DNA of 64,000 nucleotides from Sediminispirochaeta sp964394395. Lineage in GTDB: Bacteria; Spirochaetota; Spirochaetia; DSM-16054; Sediminispirochaetaceae. Made by a program: the position numbers and the translations under genes. The notes under the pieces are model-generated. The model was not told the DNA's origin and ran no database searches. It worked only from the letters and a program-made list of their open reading frames with translations. The stretch lies in the NCBI GenBank assembly GCA_964394395.1, contig CAYMWV010000001.1, positions 11,585-75,584 on the forward strand, read 5' to 3'. Shown here one piece after another: positions 45,182 to 54,386 of the stretch (position 1 is its first letter; each line of letters begins with the position of its first letter).

Positions 45182-46603
45182 ATGAAATATTCAGCACTCT
45201 TAACCGACCTTTACGAACTAACAATGATGCAGGGCTACTATCTGCAGAAAAACAATCCCAAGGTATCCTTCGATATGTTTTTCCGCCGTAACCCTTTCTC
45301 GGGAGGCTATGCAATCTTTGCAGGACTGGGGGATGTGATAGATACCCTGGAGCATTTCTCATTTGACCAGGAGGCGATTGATTATCTTGCTTCCCTCTCA
45401 TTGTTTCATAAGGATTTCCTTGACTATCTGAAAGCGTTTCGCTTCTCCGGAGATCTCTACGCCATGGAGGAAGGTAGTGTGGTCTTCCCTGGTGAACCTA
45501 TTGTGAGGGTAGAGGGTGATTTGATCGAATGTCAGTTGATTGAGAGCATACTACTCAATATCCTCAATTTTCAGACCCTGATCGCCACAAAAGCCGCCAG
45601 GATAAAGAACGCCGCCAGGGGAGGCAAGATTCTGGAGTTTGGCCTTAGAAGGGCTCAGGGCTGGGATGGAGCCCTTTCGGCCAGCAGAGCCGCATTTATC
45701 GGAGGAGGAGCAGCCAGCAGCAACACTTTGGCAGGCAAGGTATTCGGCATTCCGGTGAAAGGAACCATGGCCCACTCCTGGATTATGGCTTTCCCCGATG
45801 AGCTGGAAGCTTTTCGTAAATTCGCCGAGATCTATCCGGAGAGCTCTATCCTCCTTATCGACACCTACGACACCCTGGGCAGCGGAATCCGGAATGCCAT
45901 TCAGGTAGGGCTGGAGATGAAGGCCCGGGGAAAAAAGATCGGAGTGCGGCTTGACAGCGGAGATCTCTCCTATCTGAGCCAGAAGATCCGCAAGAAACTT
46001 GATGAGGCGGGACTTGAGGATTGTCTCATCACTGTATCAAACGATCTCAATGAAGAGATTATTCACCAGCTTGTAGCTGACGGAGCGCCCATTGACTCAT
46101 GGGGGGTAGGAACACATCTGGTAACAGGAGGTAATGAATCGAACCTCACAGGAGTCTATAAGCTGGGAGCCAAAGAGCATGAGGGAAAGATGGTCCCCAC
46201 GATTAAAGTTTCCAACAACACCGAAAAAACTACCAATCCTGGAATCAAGCAGGTCTACAGGTTTTTTGACCAGGATCAATTGGCAATTGCAGACCTGATT
46301 GCACTAGAGGGAGAGGATATTGGAGATGGGAAAAGTCATGAATTTTATCATCCAATGTACGATAATACCCATTTCACTCTCTCCCACTATGCAGAAGCAA
46401 GGACAATGCTGCAGAAGAAGATAAACCAGGGCACCGCTACTTCTCCAAAAGAGCCGCTGGAGCTTATAAAAGAACGGGTAGAAACAGGATTGCAGGGGCT
46501 CGACCGTACCTATAAAAGAATTATTAATCCTCATATCTATAAGGTTTCATTGAGCCAGGGACTAAAACAGTTAAAGGAAGAGATGATCGAGAATGCCCAA
46601 TAA
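45182..46603 (+). CDS. pncB: Nicotinate phosphoribosyltransferase
   Basis: It makes nicotinate mononucleotide from nicotinate and PRPP for NAD salvage. It starts KYSALLTDLYELTMMQGYYL (ATG 45182, chosen as the family start) and shows FDMFFRRNPFSGGYAIFAGL, EFGLRRAQGWDGALSASRAAFIGG, VKGTMAHSW, VRLDSGDLSYLSQKIRKKLDEAGL and GVGTHLVTG. Length 473. Its last 11 bases overlap the neuB-like gene. Confidence 0.94.
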   Translation: MKYSALLTDLYELTMMQGYYLQKNNPKVSFDMFFRRNPFSGGYAIFAGLGDVIDTLEHFSFDQEAIDYLASLSLFHKDFLDYLKAFRFSGDLYAMEEGSVVFPGEPIVRVEGDLIECQLIESILLNILNFQTLIATKAARIKNAARGGKILEFGLRRAQGWDGALSASRAAFIGGGAASSNTLAGKVFGIPVKGTMAHSWIMAFPDELEAFRKFAEIYPESSILLIDTYDTLGSGIRNAIQVGLEMKARGKKIGVRLDSGDLSYLSQKIRKKLDEAGLEDCLITVSNDLNEEIIHQLVADGAPIDSWGVGTHLVTGGNESNLTGVYKLGAKEHEGKMVPTIKVSNNTEKTTNPGIKQVYRFFDQDQLAIADLIALEGEDIGDGKSHEFYHPMYDNTHFTLSHYAEARTMLQKKINQGTATSPKEPLELIKERVETGLQGLDRTYKRIINPHIYKVSLSQGLKQLKEEMIENAQ

Positions 46604-47723
46604 TGCAAAGCTGAAACCGGAAAGCAGCAGCGAGCTCCAGGCCTGGACTCCCGATCAATGCTCGGAAGAACCTTGCAGACCGATGATTGTGGCAGAGATT
46701 GGAACCGCCCACAATGGTGATCTTTCCAGAGCAAGGGACTTACTATCCGCTGCGGTAGAGGCGGGGGCGGATTGTGCCAAGTTCCAGATGGTCTATGCAG
46801 ATGAAATCGTTCATCCCTTGAGTGGCGCTATAGAGCTGCCCGGCGGGAAGGTGGAAATTTATCAACGCTTCAAGGCGCTGGAACAGAAGCCCCGATTTTT
46901 CGAAGAGCTGAAAGAGGCTTGCGAAGAAAGGGGAATGACTTTTCTCTGCTCCCCCTTTGGTCTCAAGAGCAGCCGGATTCTCCGAAACATGAACGTTCAA
47001 TGGGTCAAAATCGCATCCCCTGAACTGAACCATCTCCCCCTTCTTAGGGAAACCGCAGAGCTCTTTCAGATCCTTTCCACAGGAGTATCAACCCTCACGG
47101 ATATCGAAACCGCTCTGGGGATCTGCGGGAAAAAAAGCGCCCTGCTTCATTGTGTTACCTCCTATCCCGCCCCCCCGGAGGAGTATAACCTCTCCATTAT
47201 CCCTCTCCTGGAGGCCCTGTTCGCTGTTCCGGTGGGGGTATCGGACCACTCGAAGGATCCTCTCCTCATCCCGGTGATTGCCACCTTAGCTGGTGCGAAA
47301 ATTGTGGAAAAGCATATAACGCTGAGTAATGAAGGAACTGGACTGGATGATCCGGTGGCCCTGGAGCCTGATGCCTTTCTCAGGATGTGCCGGTCAGTTA
47401 AAGATGCGGCAGGAAAAGAGCTCACCTACGCTGAGGATCTTTTTGGAAAAGAGCGGCTTACAGCGATTCTTGGAACAGGAGAGAAGACTCTGGCTCCCAG
47501 TGAAAAGAAGTTCTACAGAACCACCAAACGCTCCATCATGGCTATTGATACTATCCATCCTGGGGAAATTCTTACAGAAAAGAATATAGCCCTGTTACGT
47601 AGTGAGACCAACCTGAGTCCGGGCATTGCAGGTTCTTTCTGGGATCTGGTCTTGGGGAAAAAAAGCAAGCGCCACCTCACAAGCGGTGACGGTCTCAAAT
47701 GGCGGGACCTTTTGCATCTGTGA
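46593..47723 (+). CDS. NeuB-type sialic acid synthase with SAF domain
   Basis: Family enzymes condense phosphoenolpyruvate with a hexosamine to make nonulosonic acids. It begins IVAEIGTAHNGDLSRARDLLSAAVEAGADCAKFQ, continues FLCSPFGLKSSRIL, WVKIASPELN, LHCVTSYPAPPEEYNL, VGVSDHS, VEKHITLS and ends with a SAF/antifreeze-like domain (RSIMAIDTIHPGEILTEKNIALLR). 376 residues, full length. No other nonulosonate genes are visible. A 16-bp tandem repeat overlaps its 3' end. Confidence 0.88.
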   Translation: MPNNAKLKPESSSELQAWTPDQCSEEPCRPMIVAEIGTAHNGDLSRARDLLSAAVEAGADCAKFQMVYADEIVHPLSGAIELPGGKVEIYQRFKALEQKPRFFEELKEACEERGMTFLCSPFGLKSSRILRNMNVQWVKIASPELNHLPLLRETAELFQILSTGVSTLTDIETALGICGKKSALLHCVTSYPAPPEEYNLSIIPLLEALFAVPVGVSDHSKDPLLIPVIATLAGAKIVEKHITLSNEGTGLDDPVALEPDAFLRMCRSVKDAAGKELTYAEDLFGKERLTAILGTGEKTLAPSEKKFYRTTKRSIMAIDTIHPGEILTEKNIALLRSETNLSPGIAGSFWDLVLGKKSKRHLTSGDGLKWRDLLHL

Positions 47724-47755
47724 GAGATCGCATCTGTGAGAGATTGTATCTATGA
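47714..47755. repeat. Short tandem repeat at the neuB-like stop
   Basis: The unit CATCTGTGAGAGATCG/TTG occurs twice and begins a third time (47714-47755), covering the stop codon and reaching the 3' end of the convergent response regulator gene. Period 16 bp. Confidence 0.6.
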
Positions 47756-48145
47756 AAGGAGGTCCAGATCCCTCATCACCTCTTCAAGTTTCTCCCGGGT
47801 TATCGGTTTCTGCAGATATCCTTCACATTGGCCCCTGAAGGCGGTCATTATGTTGACAGCATCGCCTAAAGCGGTGGTCATAATAACCTTACTTCCATCA
47901 GATCCGTAAATTCCTTTTGACTCTTCAATCCGCCTCATCTCTTTCAGTACCGTTTGACCATCAAGCTTTGGGAGCATGATATCGAGACAGATCAAATCAT
48001 AGGGACTATTATCCTCGTGGGAAAGCCTGAAGGCCTGCAACGCCTCCTCACCATCTACCACAGAATCATAATCACCGTAATCGGTAAGAAGGTTTTCCAT
48101 CAACTTTCGACTCGCAAAATCATCTTCAACGATTAACACTTTCAT
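47750..48145 (-). CDS. CheY-like response regulator
   Basis: A single receiver domain of 131 residues: KVLIVEDDFASRKL (acidic pair), LICLDIMLPKLDG with the phospho-acceptor Asp, IMTTALGD (Thr) and YLQKPIT (Lys). No output domain. It is the last gene of the chemotaxis cluster and overlaps the CheX/C-like gene by 4 nt. Confidence 0.9.
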   Translation of the reverse strand: MKVLIVEDDFASRKLMENLLTDYGDYDSVVDGEEALQAFRLSHEDNSPYDLICLDIMLPKLDGQTVLKEMRRIEESKGIYGSDGSKVIMTTALGDAVNIMTAFRGQCEGYLQKPITREKLEEVMRDLDLLS

Positions 48146-48621
48146 ACCTCATCTCCACTCATCTTAACAAGGCGGATACTCACAACCAGGGGAATCCCTT
48201 CGGCATTATAGAAAAAATCGTGATATGATCCAACATGTTCAACCTCAAAACGATCAAAGAGAACTTCGGGAAAAGAGAGGTTTACCTTTGTGTCCGATCC
48301 AAACATCTGCTGGAGGAAATTCCCTGCAAGAACGTTTAAGAGTTCAAGAAGACAATCATCAATCTCGGTATTGTTCAGCTCATCCCAGGGTTTGGCATGG
48401 ATATTCTCGACAATCTGTCTTTTCAGCTCCAAGGGAAGAAAGAGCATCATTCCTCCCGTTGCGGGAGCCAAAAAACTGATATGAAGCAGTTGGCCCTCCT
48501 GGGCAGACTGCTCCTCCTCCAGTGCTGGCTGAACATCAAGAAAGCTCATATCACCAAAGGTCAATGCCACAGCCATATCCAGGGAATCTTTTAATTCATC
48601 TTTTGTTAAGGGAGTACTCAT
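48142..48621 (-). CDS. CheX/CheC-type phosphatase-like protein
   Basis: The 159-residue protein has the diagnostic phosphatase helix CLLELLNVLAGNFLQQ, matching the CheC/CheX ExxNxxxGN motif that hydrolyses phospho-CheY. One active helix is evident, as in CheX. It sits between two receiver-domain genes. Overlaps of 4 nt and 1 nt with its neighbours show tight coupling. Confidence 0.78.
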   Translation of the reverse strand: MSTPLTKDELKDSLDMAVALTFGDMSFLDVQPALEEEQSAQEGQLLHISFLAPATGGMMLFLPLELKRQIVENIHAKPWDELNNTEIDDCLLELLNVLAGNFLQQMFGSDTKVNLSFPEVLFDRFEVEHVGSYHDFFYNAEGIPLVVSIRLVKMSGDEV

Positions 48622-48992
48622 TAGACCGCCTCCAAAGCATCTGCAAGCTTAGCCGGAGAGAGGGGCTTACGAATAACCGCAGTCAATTTTTCATTACCCA
48701 ACTCACTCTCCAACTGTTCATTTCCCATACTTGATAACACAATTACCGGGATTCCGGAAGTCCTGGAGCCCATTTTCAGCTTGCGGATAAAGGTTTTCCC
48801 ATCCATCTTGGGCATCCGTAAGTCGGTAACAATAAGGTCCACCAACTGATCTCCGAGAAATGTCACTGCATTCAGGCCATCTTCTGCTTCATGGAAGATT
48901 ACATTCTGGTAACCTGCCATCATAAAACAGCGTTTTGTTATCATCCGGGAAGTTGCTGAATCATCGACAATTAATACGCTCTTAACCTGCAT
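48621..48992 (-). CDS. CheY response regulator
   Basis: A 123-residue receiver domain: SVLIVDDSATSRMI, LIVTDLRMPKMDG with the acceptor Asp, VLSSMGN (Ser in place of Thr) and AVIRKPLS with the conserved Lys. Immediately downstream of cheD. Confidence 0.92.
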   Translation of the reverse strand: MQVKSVLIVDDSATSRMITKRCFMMAGYQNVIFHEAEDGLNAVTFLGDQLVDLIVTDLRMPKMDGKTFIRKLKMGSRTSGIPVIVLSSMGNEQLESELGNEKLTAVIRKPLSPAKLADALEAV

Positions 48993-49010
48993 TCTTCGCT
49001 CCTTGGATAG

Positions 49011-49487
49011 CTATATATTCCAACTGGATTTTGCATTTGAGATGGTAACTTCACCGCCGGGAAGTTCGATCTTGACCGTACGGCTTATGGTTCCACCTAC
49101 ATCCTCACGGATAACACCAAGCCCCTCTTTCCAGAGAAATCGCTTGATCGCTATCATGTTTCTCCGTCCAATATCAAATTGCCTGTTCTCATCCATGATA
49201 CTGGCTCCACCGGCAAGTTTGATCTTGATCTTTCTTTTTATTGCTCCCTCTTTTTCCATCGCCTTAATAAATACCGGCAGGCCGCTATCGGCGAAATAGC
49301 CTGGCCGCTTTTTTGCCTTTTCCGGATTAACCTTCGCCTCCGGCAGGGCGATATGTATCATTCCTGCAACATTAGTTTCCGGATCATAGGCAATAACAGC
49401 CACACAGGAGCCGAGGGCATAGGTTTTAATCTCATCATCGGGATGCTTGCTAACCCCGAATTCACCAATACCAACATCAATCCTCAT
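49011..49487 (-). CDS. cheD: Chemoreceptor glutamine deamidase CheD
   Basis: It deamidates receptor glutamines and binds CheC. The family triad is visible: Cys in YALGSCVAVIAYD, His in AGMIHIALPE, and the Thr/Ser region near ISRTVKIEL; KLAGGASIM and RNMIAIKRFL are conserved. 158 residues. The start overlaps the cheB stop by 4 nt. Confidence 0.93.
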   Translation of the reverse strand: MRIDVGIGEFGVSKHPDDEIKTYALGSCVAVIAYDPETNVAGMIHIALPEAKVNPEKAKKRPGYFADSGLPVFIKAMEKEGAIKRKIKIKLAGGASIMDENRQFDIGRRNMIAIKRFLWKEGLGVIREDVGGTISRTVKIELPGGEVTISNAKSSWNI

Positions 49488-50542
49488 GCTCCCATCTCCT
49501 TTAAGAGATTAATAATCTCACGAGGGATATTGTCAAGGGAGACCAGCTTTTCCGCCCCCCCATTTATATAAGCTTCTTTGGGCATACCGAAGACAACACA
49601 GCTTCTCTCATCCTGGGCAATAGTTTTGGCCCCGTTATTCCGCATCGCCAACATTCCGTCTGCTCCATCCCTTCCCATACCGGTAAGAATAGCCCCTACA
49701 GCATTGTCTCCTGCATTAGCTGCCACCGAATGGAATAGTACATCCACCGACGGGCAGTGCCCATTTACCTTCTCTCCCTCTTTAATCCTGACAATATAGC
49801 GCCCTCCGGACCTGACCACCTTCATGTGCATCCCCCCGGGAGCAATCAGGACCCTGCCCCGCAGTACCCTGTCACCATCCGTTGCCTCCCTCACCTCCAC
49901 CTCTGACACCTCGTTCAGCTTATCTGCAAACATCTTTGTAAACTTTGGAGGCATGTGCTGAACAATAACAGTGCCGGGGATATCGGAAGGGAAGGACTCT
50001 ATCACCTGCCTGAGAGCTACCGTTCCACCGGTCGAGGCTCCTATGGCAACAACCTTATCGGTTGAACCGGTCAATACGCCACTGCTGAGCTTCTTTAGAT
50101 GTCGTCCCTGGAATATCCCCTTGAAGCGGCTTACATCCACCACCGATGCAGCTTTTACCTTTTCGATAAGTTCATCAATCATCGCTTCAAGGTTATTACC
50201 GAAGCTCGATGAGGGCTTTAATACAAAATCAACAGCACCGCTCTCAAGGGCATCCAAGGTAACATGCGCACCTGGGGCTGTCATGGCGGAAACCATCACT
50301 ACTGGAATGGGGTGCTGAGGCATGAGTCTTTTCAGAAACTCCACTCCATCCATCCTGGGCATCTCAACATCCAGGGTCATTACGTTGGGCTTTTGCAAGA
50401 CAATTTTATCTCTTGCCACATAGACGTCCGGAGCCGCACCGACTACTTCAATTGCCGGATCCCGGGCAAGTCCCTTGGTAAGGATGGCGCGAACCAGAGC
50501 AGAATCATCCACAACAAGCACTTTTATCTTCTGCTTAATCAT
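49484..50542 (-). CDS. cheB: CheB protein-glutamate methylesterase/deamidase
   Basis: A receiver domain (residues about 1-125: VDDSALVRAILTKGL, LDVEMPRMDGVEFL) is joined to the methylesterase domain with the Ser of AIGASTGGTVALR, HMPPKFTKMFADKLN, HGHCPSVDVLF-like VNGHCPSVDVLFHS and the catalytic GMGRDGADGM. 352 residues, standard. It overlaps cheR by 8 nt. Confidence 0.95.
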   Translation of the reverse strand: MIKQKIKVLVVDDSALVRAILTKGLARDPAIEVVGAAPDVYVARDKIVLQKPNVMTLDVEMPRMDGVEFLKRLMPQHPIPVVMVSAMTAPGAHVTLDALESGAVDFVLKPSSSFGNNLEAMIDELIEKVKAASVVDVSRFKGIFQGRHLKKLSSGVLTGSTDKVVAIGASTGGTVALRQVIESFPSDIPGTVIVQHMPPKFTKMFADKLNEVSEVEVREATDGDRVLRGRVLIAPGGMHMKVVRSGGRYIVRIKEGEKVNGHCPSVDVLFHSVAANAGDNAVGAILTGMGRDGADGMLAMRNNGAKTIAQDERSCVVFGMPKEAYINGGAEKLVSLDNIPREIINLLKEMGA

Positions 50543-51392
50543 TGCTGTCCCCTTTTCTGTATAAAGCAGGCTTTATGTATCGAAATACTGGATGATTTCT
50601 CCCAAGGGTCTCGGAATGACCAATAAAGAAGTACCCACCTGGAAGAAGATGAGCTTCAAACTTTGCGATGAGTGTATCCTTGGTGGGAACATCAAAATAG
50701 ATCATTACATTACGGCAAAAAATGAGATGAAACTGCTTCTTGAACGGGAACCGGGGGTTCTGAAAATTAAAGCGCTTAAAAAGAACCAGTTTCTTCAAGG
50801 TATCCTTCACTTGATATCGGCCAGAGCCGATGGCGGTAAAATATTTTGAAAGCAAGGGTTTTGAAACCTCTTTCAACCGTTCGGCCGGATAGCTTCCTAC
50901 CAGGGCAGCGTTCAGGGCTGTATTGGAAATATCGGTGGCCAGGATGGGCGGGCCACCAGTAAAGAAATCCATTCCCAGAGACTCTGCAAGAACGATTGCC
51001 AGGGTGTAGGCCTCCTCCCCAGAGGCACAACCGGCACACCAGATTCTCACATCCCTGCCGCCACTTCCCTCAAGCTTTTCCGTGATCCAGGGGAGAGCCT
51101 CATCTTTCAAAAAATGGAAGTGATCCTCCTCCCGGAAAAAATAGGTGTGATTGGTTGAGATCCGGTCGATCAGCTCGCTGATTGCAGTTCCTGTAGTATC
51201 ATTCTCCAAGGCGTGATAGTACTGATCAAAAGAGGTATAACCAAGTTTTCTGATCACCTTGTTGAGCCGCCCCCGAACAAGCATCTTCTTTTTATCGGTG
51301 AGATGGATGCCCACAACCCTGTAGACCAGCTTCGCCAGGTCCTGAAACTCCCGTTCACTTATATCAATCAACCCTTCCATTGCTTTCTCCAC
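50535..51392 (-). CDS. cheR: CheR chemoreceptor methyltransferase
   Basis: It methylates receptor glutamates. The N-domain is followed by TNHTYFFREEDHF, the SAM loop IWCAGCASGEEAYTLAIVLAE, ATDISNTALN and LIFCRNVMIYFD. 285 residues. Its ATG abuts the CheA stop. Standard architecture, with no tetratricopeptide or pentapeptide tether domain. Confidence 0.95.
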   Translation of the reverse strand: MEKAMEGLIDISEREFQDLAKLVYRVVGIHLTDKKKMLVRGRLNKVIRKLGYTSFDQYYHALENDTTGTAISELIDRISTNHTYFFREEDHFHFLKDEALPWITEKLEGSGGRDVRIWCAGCASGEEAYTLAIVLAESLGMDFFTGGPPILATDISNTALNAALVGSYPAERLKEVSKPLLSKYFTAIGSGRYQVKDTLKKLVLFKRFNFQNPRFPFKKQFHLIFCRNVMIYFDVPTKDTLIAKFEAHLLPGGYFFIGHSETLGRNHPVFRYIKPALYRKGDSND

Positions 51393-53990
51393 CTACTGCA
51401 AGCTGCTTGACAGGAGAGATCCTGTATCAATAATGAGACTGACCTTTCCGTCACTCATGATGCTGCAGCCGGAAACTGCCCGTAGGTCGTTCAAATAGGG
51501 GGGTAAGGCTTTTATAACCATCTGCCGGTATCCAACTATCTCATCAGCAAGCAGTGCCGCCCTACGATTTCCGGAATTGACCACAATTACGATGCCCTCT
51601 TCTACCTTTTCGATTCCCCCTTTGACCTTGAAAAACTGGAAAATCTTTATCAGGGGCAGTACCTCCCCCCGAAGCTTGATTACCTGCCGATCCCCTTCAG
51701 TAGTGGTCAGCTCACTGCTCTTTGTCTTATGGAACTGGATAACATCGGTGATGGGCAGCGCATAGAGCTGTTTGCCTACAGTGAAATTGATAGCCTCTAT
51801 AATTGCCAGGGTAAGGGGTATCTTCATGGTGAAGGTGGTACCAGAACCTACCTCACTGGTGATATCAATCTTGCCCCTGAGTTTTTCGATGTTTTTTCTA
51901 ACCACGTCCATCCCGACGCCCCGGCCGGAAATCTCGGATACCTGTTCAGCGGTGGAGAAACCGGGTTCAAAAATGAGCTGATAGATCTCACTGTCTGAGA
52001 GGTTCTGATCTTCCTGGACCACACCCCGCTCTTTGGCCCGGGCGACAATCTTTTCCTTATCGAGTCCACCACCGTCATCGGCAATGGTGATCCATATCTC
52101 GTTCCCTTCATAGCGGGCCCGCAGTTCAATGGTTCCTGCCTCACGCTTACCGGCAGCTTTTCGTTTCTCCTTTGCTTCAACCCCATGGTCAATGGCATTC
52201 CGAATAATATGTACCAAGGGATCGCTAATCTCCTCCATCACATTACGATCCATTTCGGTCTCTTCACCGCTTACTTCAAGGTTGATCTCTTTATCAAATT
52301 TCTTGGAAAGATCCCTCACGAGACGACGCATTTTATTGAAAAGCCCGTCCAGAGGAATCATCCTTATAGACATGGTTATCTCCTGCATCTCCCTGCTTAT
52401 CTTAGAGAGGTATGCTGCAGAGCTATCAAAATTGGGATGGTCGAAGCCCTCCAGCTCATCGCTGTTGAGCACCATAGCTTCGGCGGTTATCAGTTCCCCC
52501 ATGAGATCGAAAAGGGTATCCAGCCGCTCCGTATCGACCCGGATATCCTTCCGTTTCAGTTTGTAGCTGGCCATCTGATCGGCCTTGGCACCACCCTTCC
52601 CCTGGGATTCAAGCGCTTTCTCAACCGCATCCGGTTCTGCACTTCCCTGCTTGACCAGAATCTCCCCAAGCTTCATCTGCTGCAGTTCCAGGGCATCCTC
52701 TACAGACTCCCTGGACGCTACACCCATATCAACTAAAAGATCACCGAGAGGTTTATAATCCCCCTCATTTTTGCTGCTTATAGCCTTCTCGGCATGGGTA
52801 GAGGCGGTCTCACTCGGACCCGGTTTCAGGTCACCACTTTGCACCTGCTTCATGCTGGTTCTCAGGTTGTCAACACTTTCCAGAAGCAGGTTCACCACCT
52901 TACTGTCAACCTTCCTGTCTCCCTTTCGAAGGGCATCAAGCACCCCTTCGATGGCCATACACATACCTTCAACGGAGCCAAACCAGAAGAACCCGGAATT
53001 CCCCTTGATGGTATGAATCACCCTAAACGCCTCCTCCAGATGTCCCTTTCCGGTAGGTTCATTTTCCAGAGCAAGAATGGCATCTTCTGCGGTATCTATC
53101 AGATCAGAAGATTCTTCCACAAACTTCTGAACCATCTCGGGAGTGATCAGCCCATCTGCGTAGGGGTCGTATTGGATCTCTTCACCGGCTTTCTCTGTCT
53201 GAGCGGTATCAACAGCAGCATCTTCTTCGGCAGCTCCATCTCTTTTGGAAGCCGCTTCTCCTTCAGCCTGAGGGGTCTCAACTCGGGAGAGAAGAGCATC
53301 TACCTTGGAAAGGATCTCATCAATACCATCATCAGATTCGGAAACATAACCGCCCCCTTTTTCACTGAAAGATTCGGCTTGCTCTTCCAGAGTAGCAACC
53401 AGACCGTTGAGTTTGTCACTTCCCTGAAGAAGCACATCCACACATTTGGAAGAGATAGTGATATGTCCCATCCGGAGCTGATCGAGAAGGTTTTCCAGAC
53501 GATGGCTGAGACTTTTTACCACCTTCAGCCCGATGAAACCGGCTACCCCCTTTATGGTGTGCATGGATCTGAAAATGGCGTGGACCAGATCCTCATTCCA
53601 CTCCCGTTCAATGGTGAGAATATCATCTTCGATCGTATCAAGATGCTCCCGGGCCTCCTGAAGGAAGGAGTAAAGAATTTCCGGATCATCAATCCGTATT
53701 GCATCGCTATCTGCCTCTTGTACGAAAGATGGGGTCTCTTCTCTCCGCCCTTCTTCCAGCTCTTCAATAGCTTGCAGCAGTTCAGAGAGTTTCGCCTCAG
53801 AATCCGGAATAGTCCCCTGCAGCACCTGTTCCATGAGTGAAGCAATTTGGCTAAAGAGCTCTTTATCACTCTCCGGACACCCCTTTTCAGCCGCAAAGGA
53901 TTCAGCCAGCTCTTTTGCTTCTAAAGCGGTAACAAGATCTCCTTCAGAATAACCATTAAGCTGCTTCTTCAGTTCCCCATATGTTCCCAT
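51393..53990 (-). CDS. cheA: CheA histidine kinase with two Hpt domains and a MshEN-like linker repeat
   Basis: An 865-residue kinase. Domains in order: N-terminal helices, Hpt1 (about 103-175, His144 in SMHTIKG), Hpt2 (about 285-360, His326 in VIHTIKG), a linker with the double motif PLGDLLVDMGVASRES / KLGEILVKQGSAEPDA (414-462), P3 dimerisation helices (about 480-550), ATPase (N box HIIRNAIDHGVE; DDGGGLD; GRGVGMDV) and a CheW-like domain. The linker pair replaces the usual P2 CheY-docking domain. It is followed by cheR, cheB, cheD; preceded by a CheY. Confidence 0.93.
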   Translation of the reverse strand: MGTYGELKKQLNGYSEGDLVTALEAKELAESFAAEKGCPESDKELFSQIASLMEQVLQGTIPDSEAKLSELLQAIEELEEGRREETPSFVQEADSDAIRIDDPEILYSFLQEAREHLDTIEDDILTIEREWNEDLVHAIFRSMHTIKGVAGFIGLKVVKSLSHRLENLLDQLRMGHITISSKCVDVLLQGSDKLNGLVATLEEQAESFSEKGGGYVSESDDGIDEILSKVDALLSRVETPQAEGEAASKRDGAAEEDAAVDTAQTEKAGEEIQYDPYADGLITPEMVQKFVEESSDLIDTAEDAILALENEPTGKGHLEEAFRVIHTIKGNSGFFWFGSVEGMCMAIEGVLDALRKGDRKVDSKVVNLLLESVDNLRTSMKQVQSGDLKPGPSETASTHAEKAISSKNEGDYKPLGDLLVDMGVASRESVEDALELQQMKLGEILVKQGSAEPDAVEKALESQGKGGAKADQMASYKLKRKDIRVDTERLDTLFDLMGELITAEAMVLNSDELEGFDHPNFDSSAAYLSKISREMQEITMSIRMIPLDGLFNKMRRLVRDLSKKFDKEINLEVSGEETEMDRNVMEEISDPLVHIIRNAIDHGVEAKEKRKAAGKREAGTIELRARYEGNEIWITIADDGGGLDKEKIVARAKERGVVQEDQNLSDSEIYQLIFEPGFSTAEQVSEISGRGVGMDVVRKNIEKLRGKIDITSEVGSGTTFTMKIPLTLAIIEAINFTVGKQLYALPITDVIQFHKTKSSELTTTEGDRQVIKLRGEVLPLIKIFQFFKVKGGIEKVEEGIVIVVNSGNRRAALLADEIVGYRQMVIKALPPYLNDLRAVSGCSIMSDGKVSLIIDTGSLLSSSLQ
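52605..52751 (-). other. MshEN-like tandem motif inside CheA
   Basis: Two consecutive 24-residue segments fit the pattern LGxxLVxxG(V)...(V/L)xxALxxQ seen in the c-di-GMP-binding MshE N-terminal domain: residues 414-437 and 440-463 of CheA. The arginine that contacts the nucleotide is replaced by Pro and Lys, so binding is uncertain. Confidence 0.55.
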
Positions 53991-53994
53991 ATTC

Positions 53995-54366
53995 CTAACC
54001 TGTCAGCATGGAGACAAGCTTGATCAAGGAACTGGCCTCAAAGGGTTTAACCACCCAGCCCCGTACCCCAAGCTCCTTTCCCCGCTGCTTCTTGTCTGTT
54101 CCACTCTCGGTGGTCAAGAAAACAACCGGCGTCTGACTACATGCAGTTTTTTCCGCATTTAATTTTTCCACAAAACCGAAACCATCAAGGACTGGCATAT
54201 TAACATCAACCAAGAAAAAATCGATGTTCTGACTATCACACATATCTAATGCTGCTTGCCCATTTTCAGCCTCAAGCACCTGATAACCTTCCGGCTCAAG
54301 GGCCTTTTTCACCAGTTTCCTGATGGTTGGAGAATCATCTACACATAGAATTGTTTTTGCACCCAT
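53995..54366 (-). CDS. cheY: CheY response regulator
   Basis: A 123-residue receiver: TILCVDDSPTIRKLV, FFLVDVNMPVLDGFGF, FLTTESGTD (Thr), WVVKPFE (Lys). All active residues are present. It lies just upstream of cheA and downstream of the receptor gene; likely the direct substrate of this CheA. Confidence 0.94.
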   Translation of the reverse strand: MGAKTILCVDDSPTIRKLVKKALEPEGYQVLEAENGQAALDMCDSQNIDFFLVDVNMPVLDGFGFVEKLNAEKTACSQTPVVFLTTESGTDKKQRGKELGVRGWVVKPFEASSLIKLVSMLTG

Positions 54367-54386
54367 ATACCTATCCTCACTTTCCT

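Noticed and set aside
46593..47723. Sialic acid locus or capsule island
   Set aside because: Only the synthase is present; neighbours are NAD salvage and chemotaxis genes with ordinary composition.
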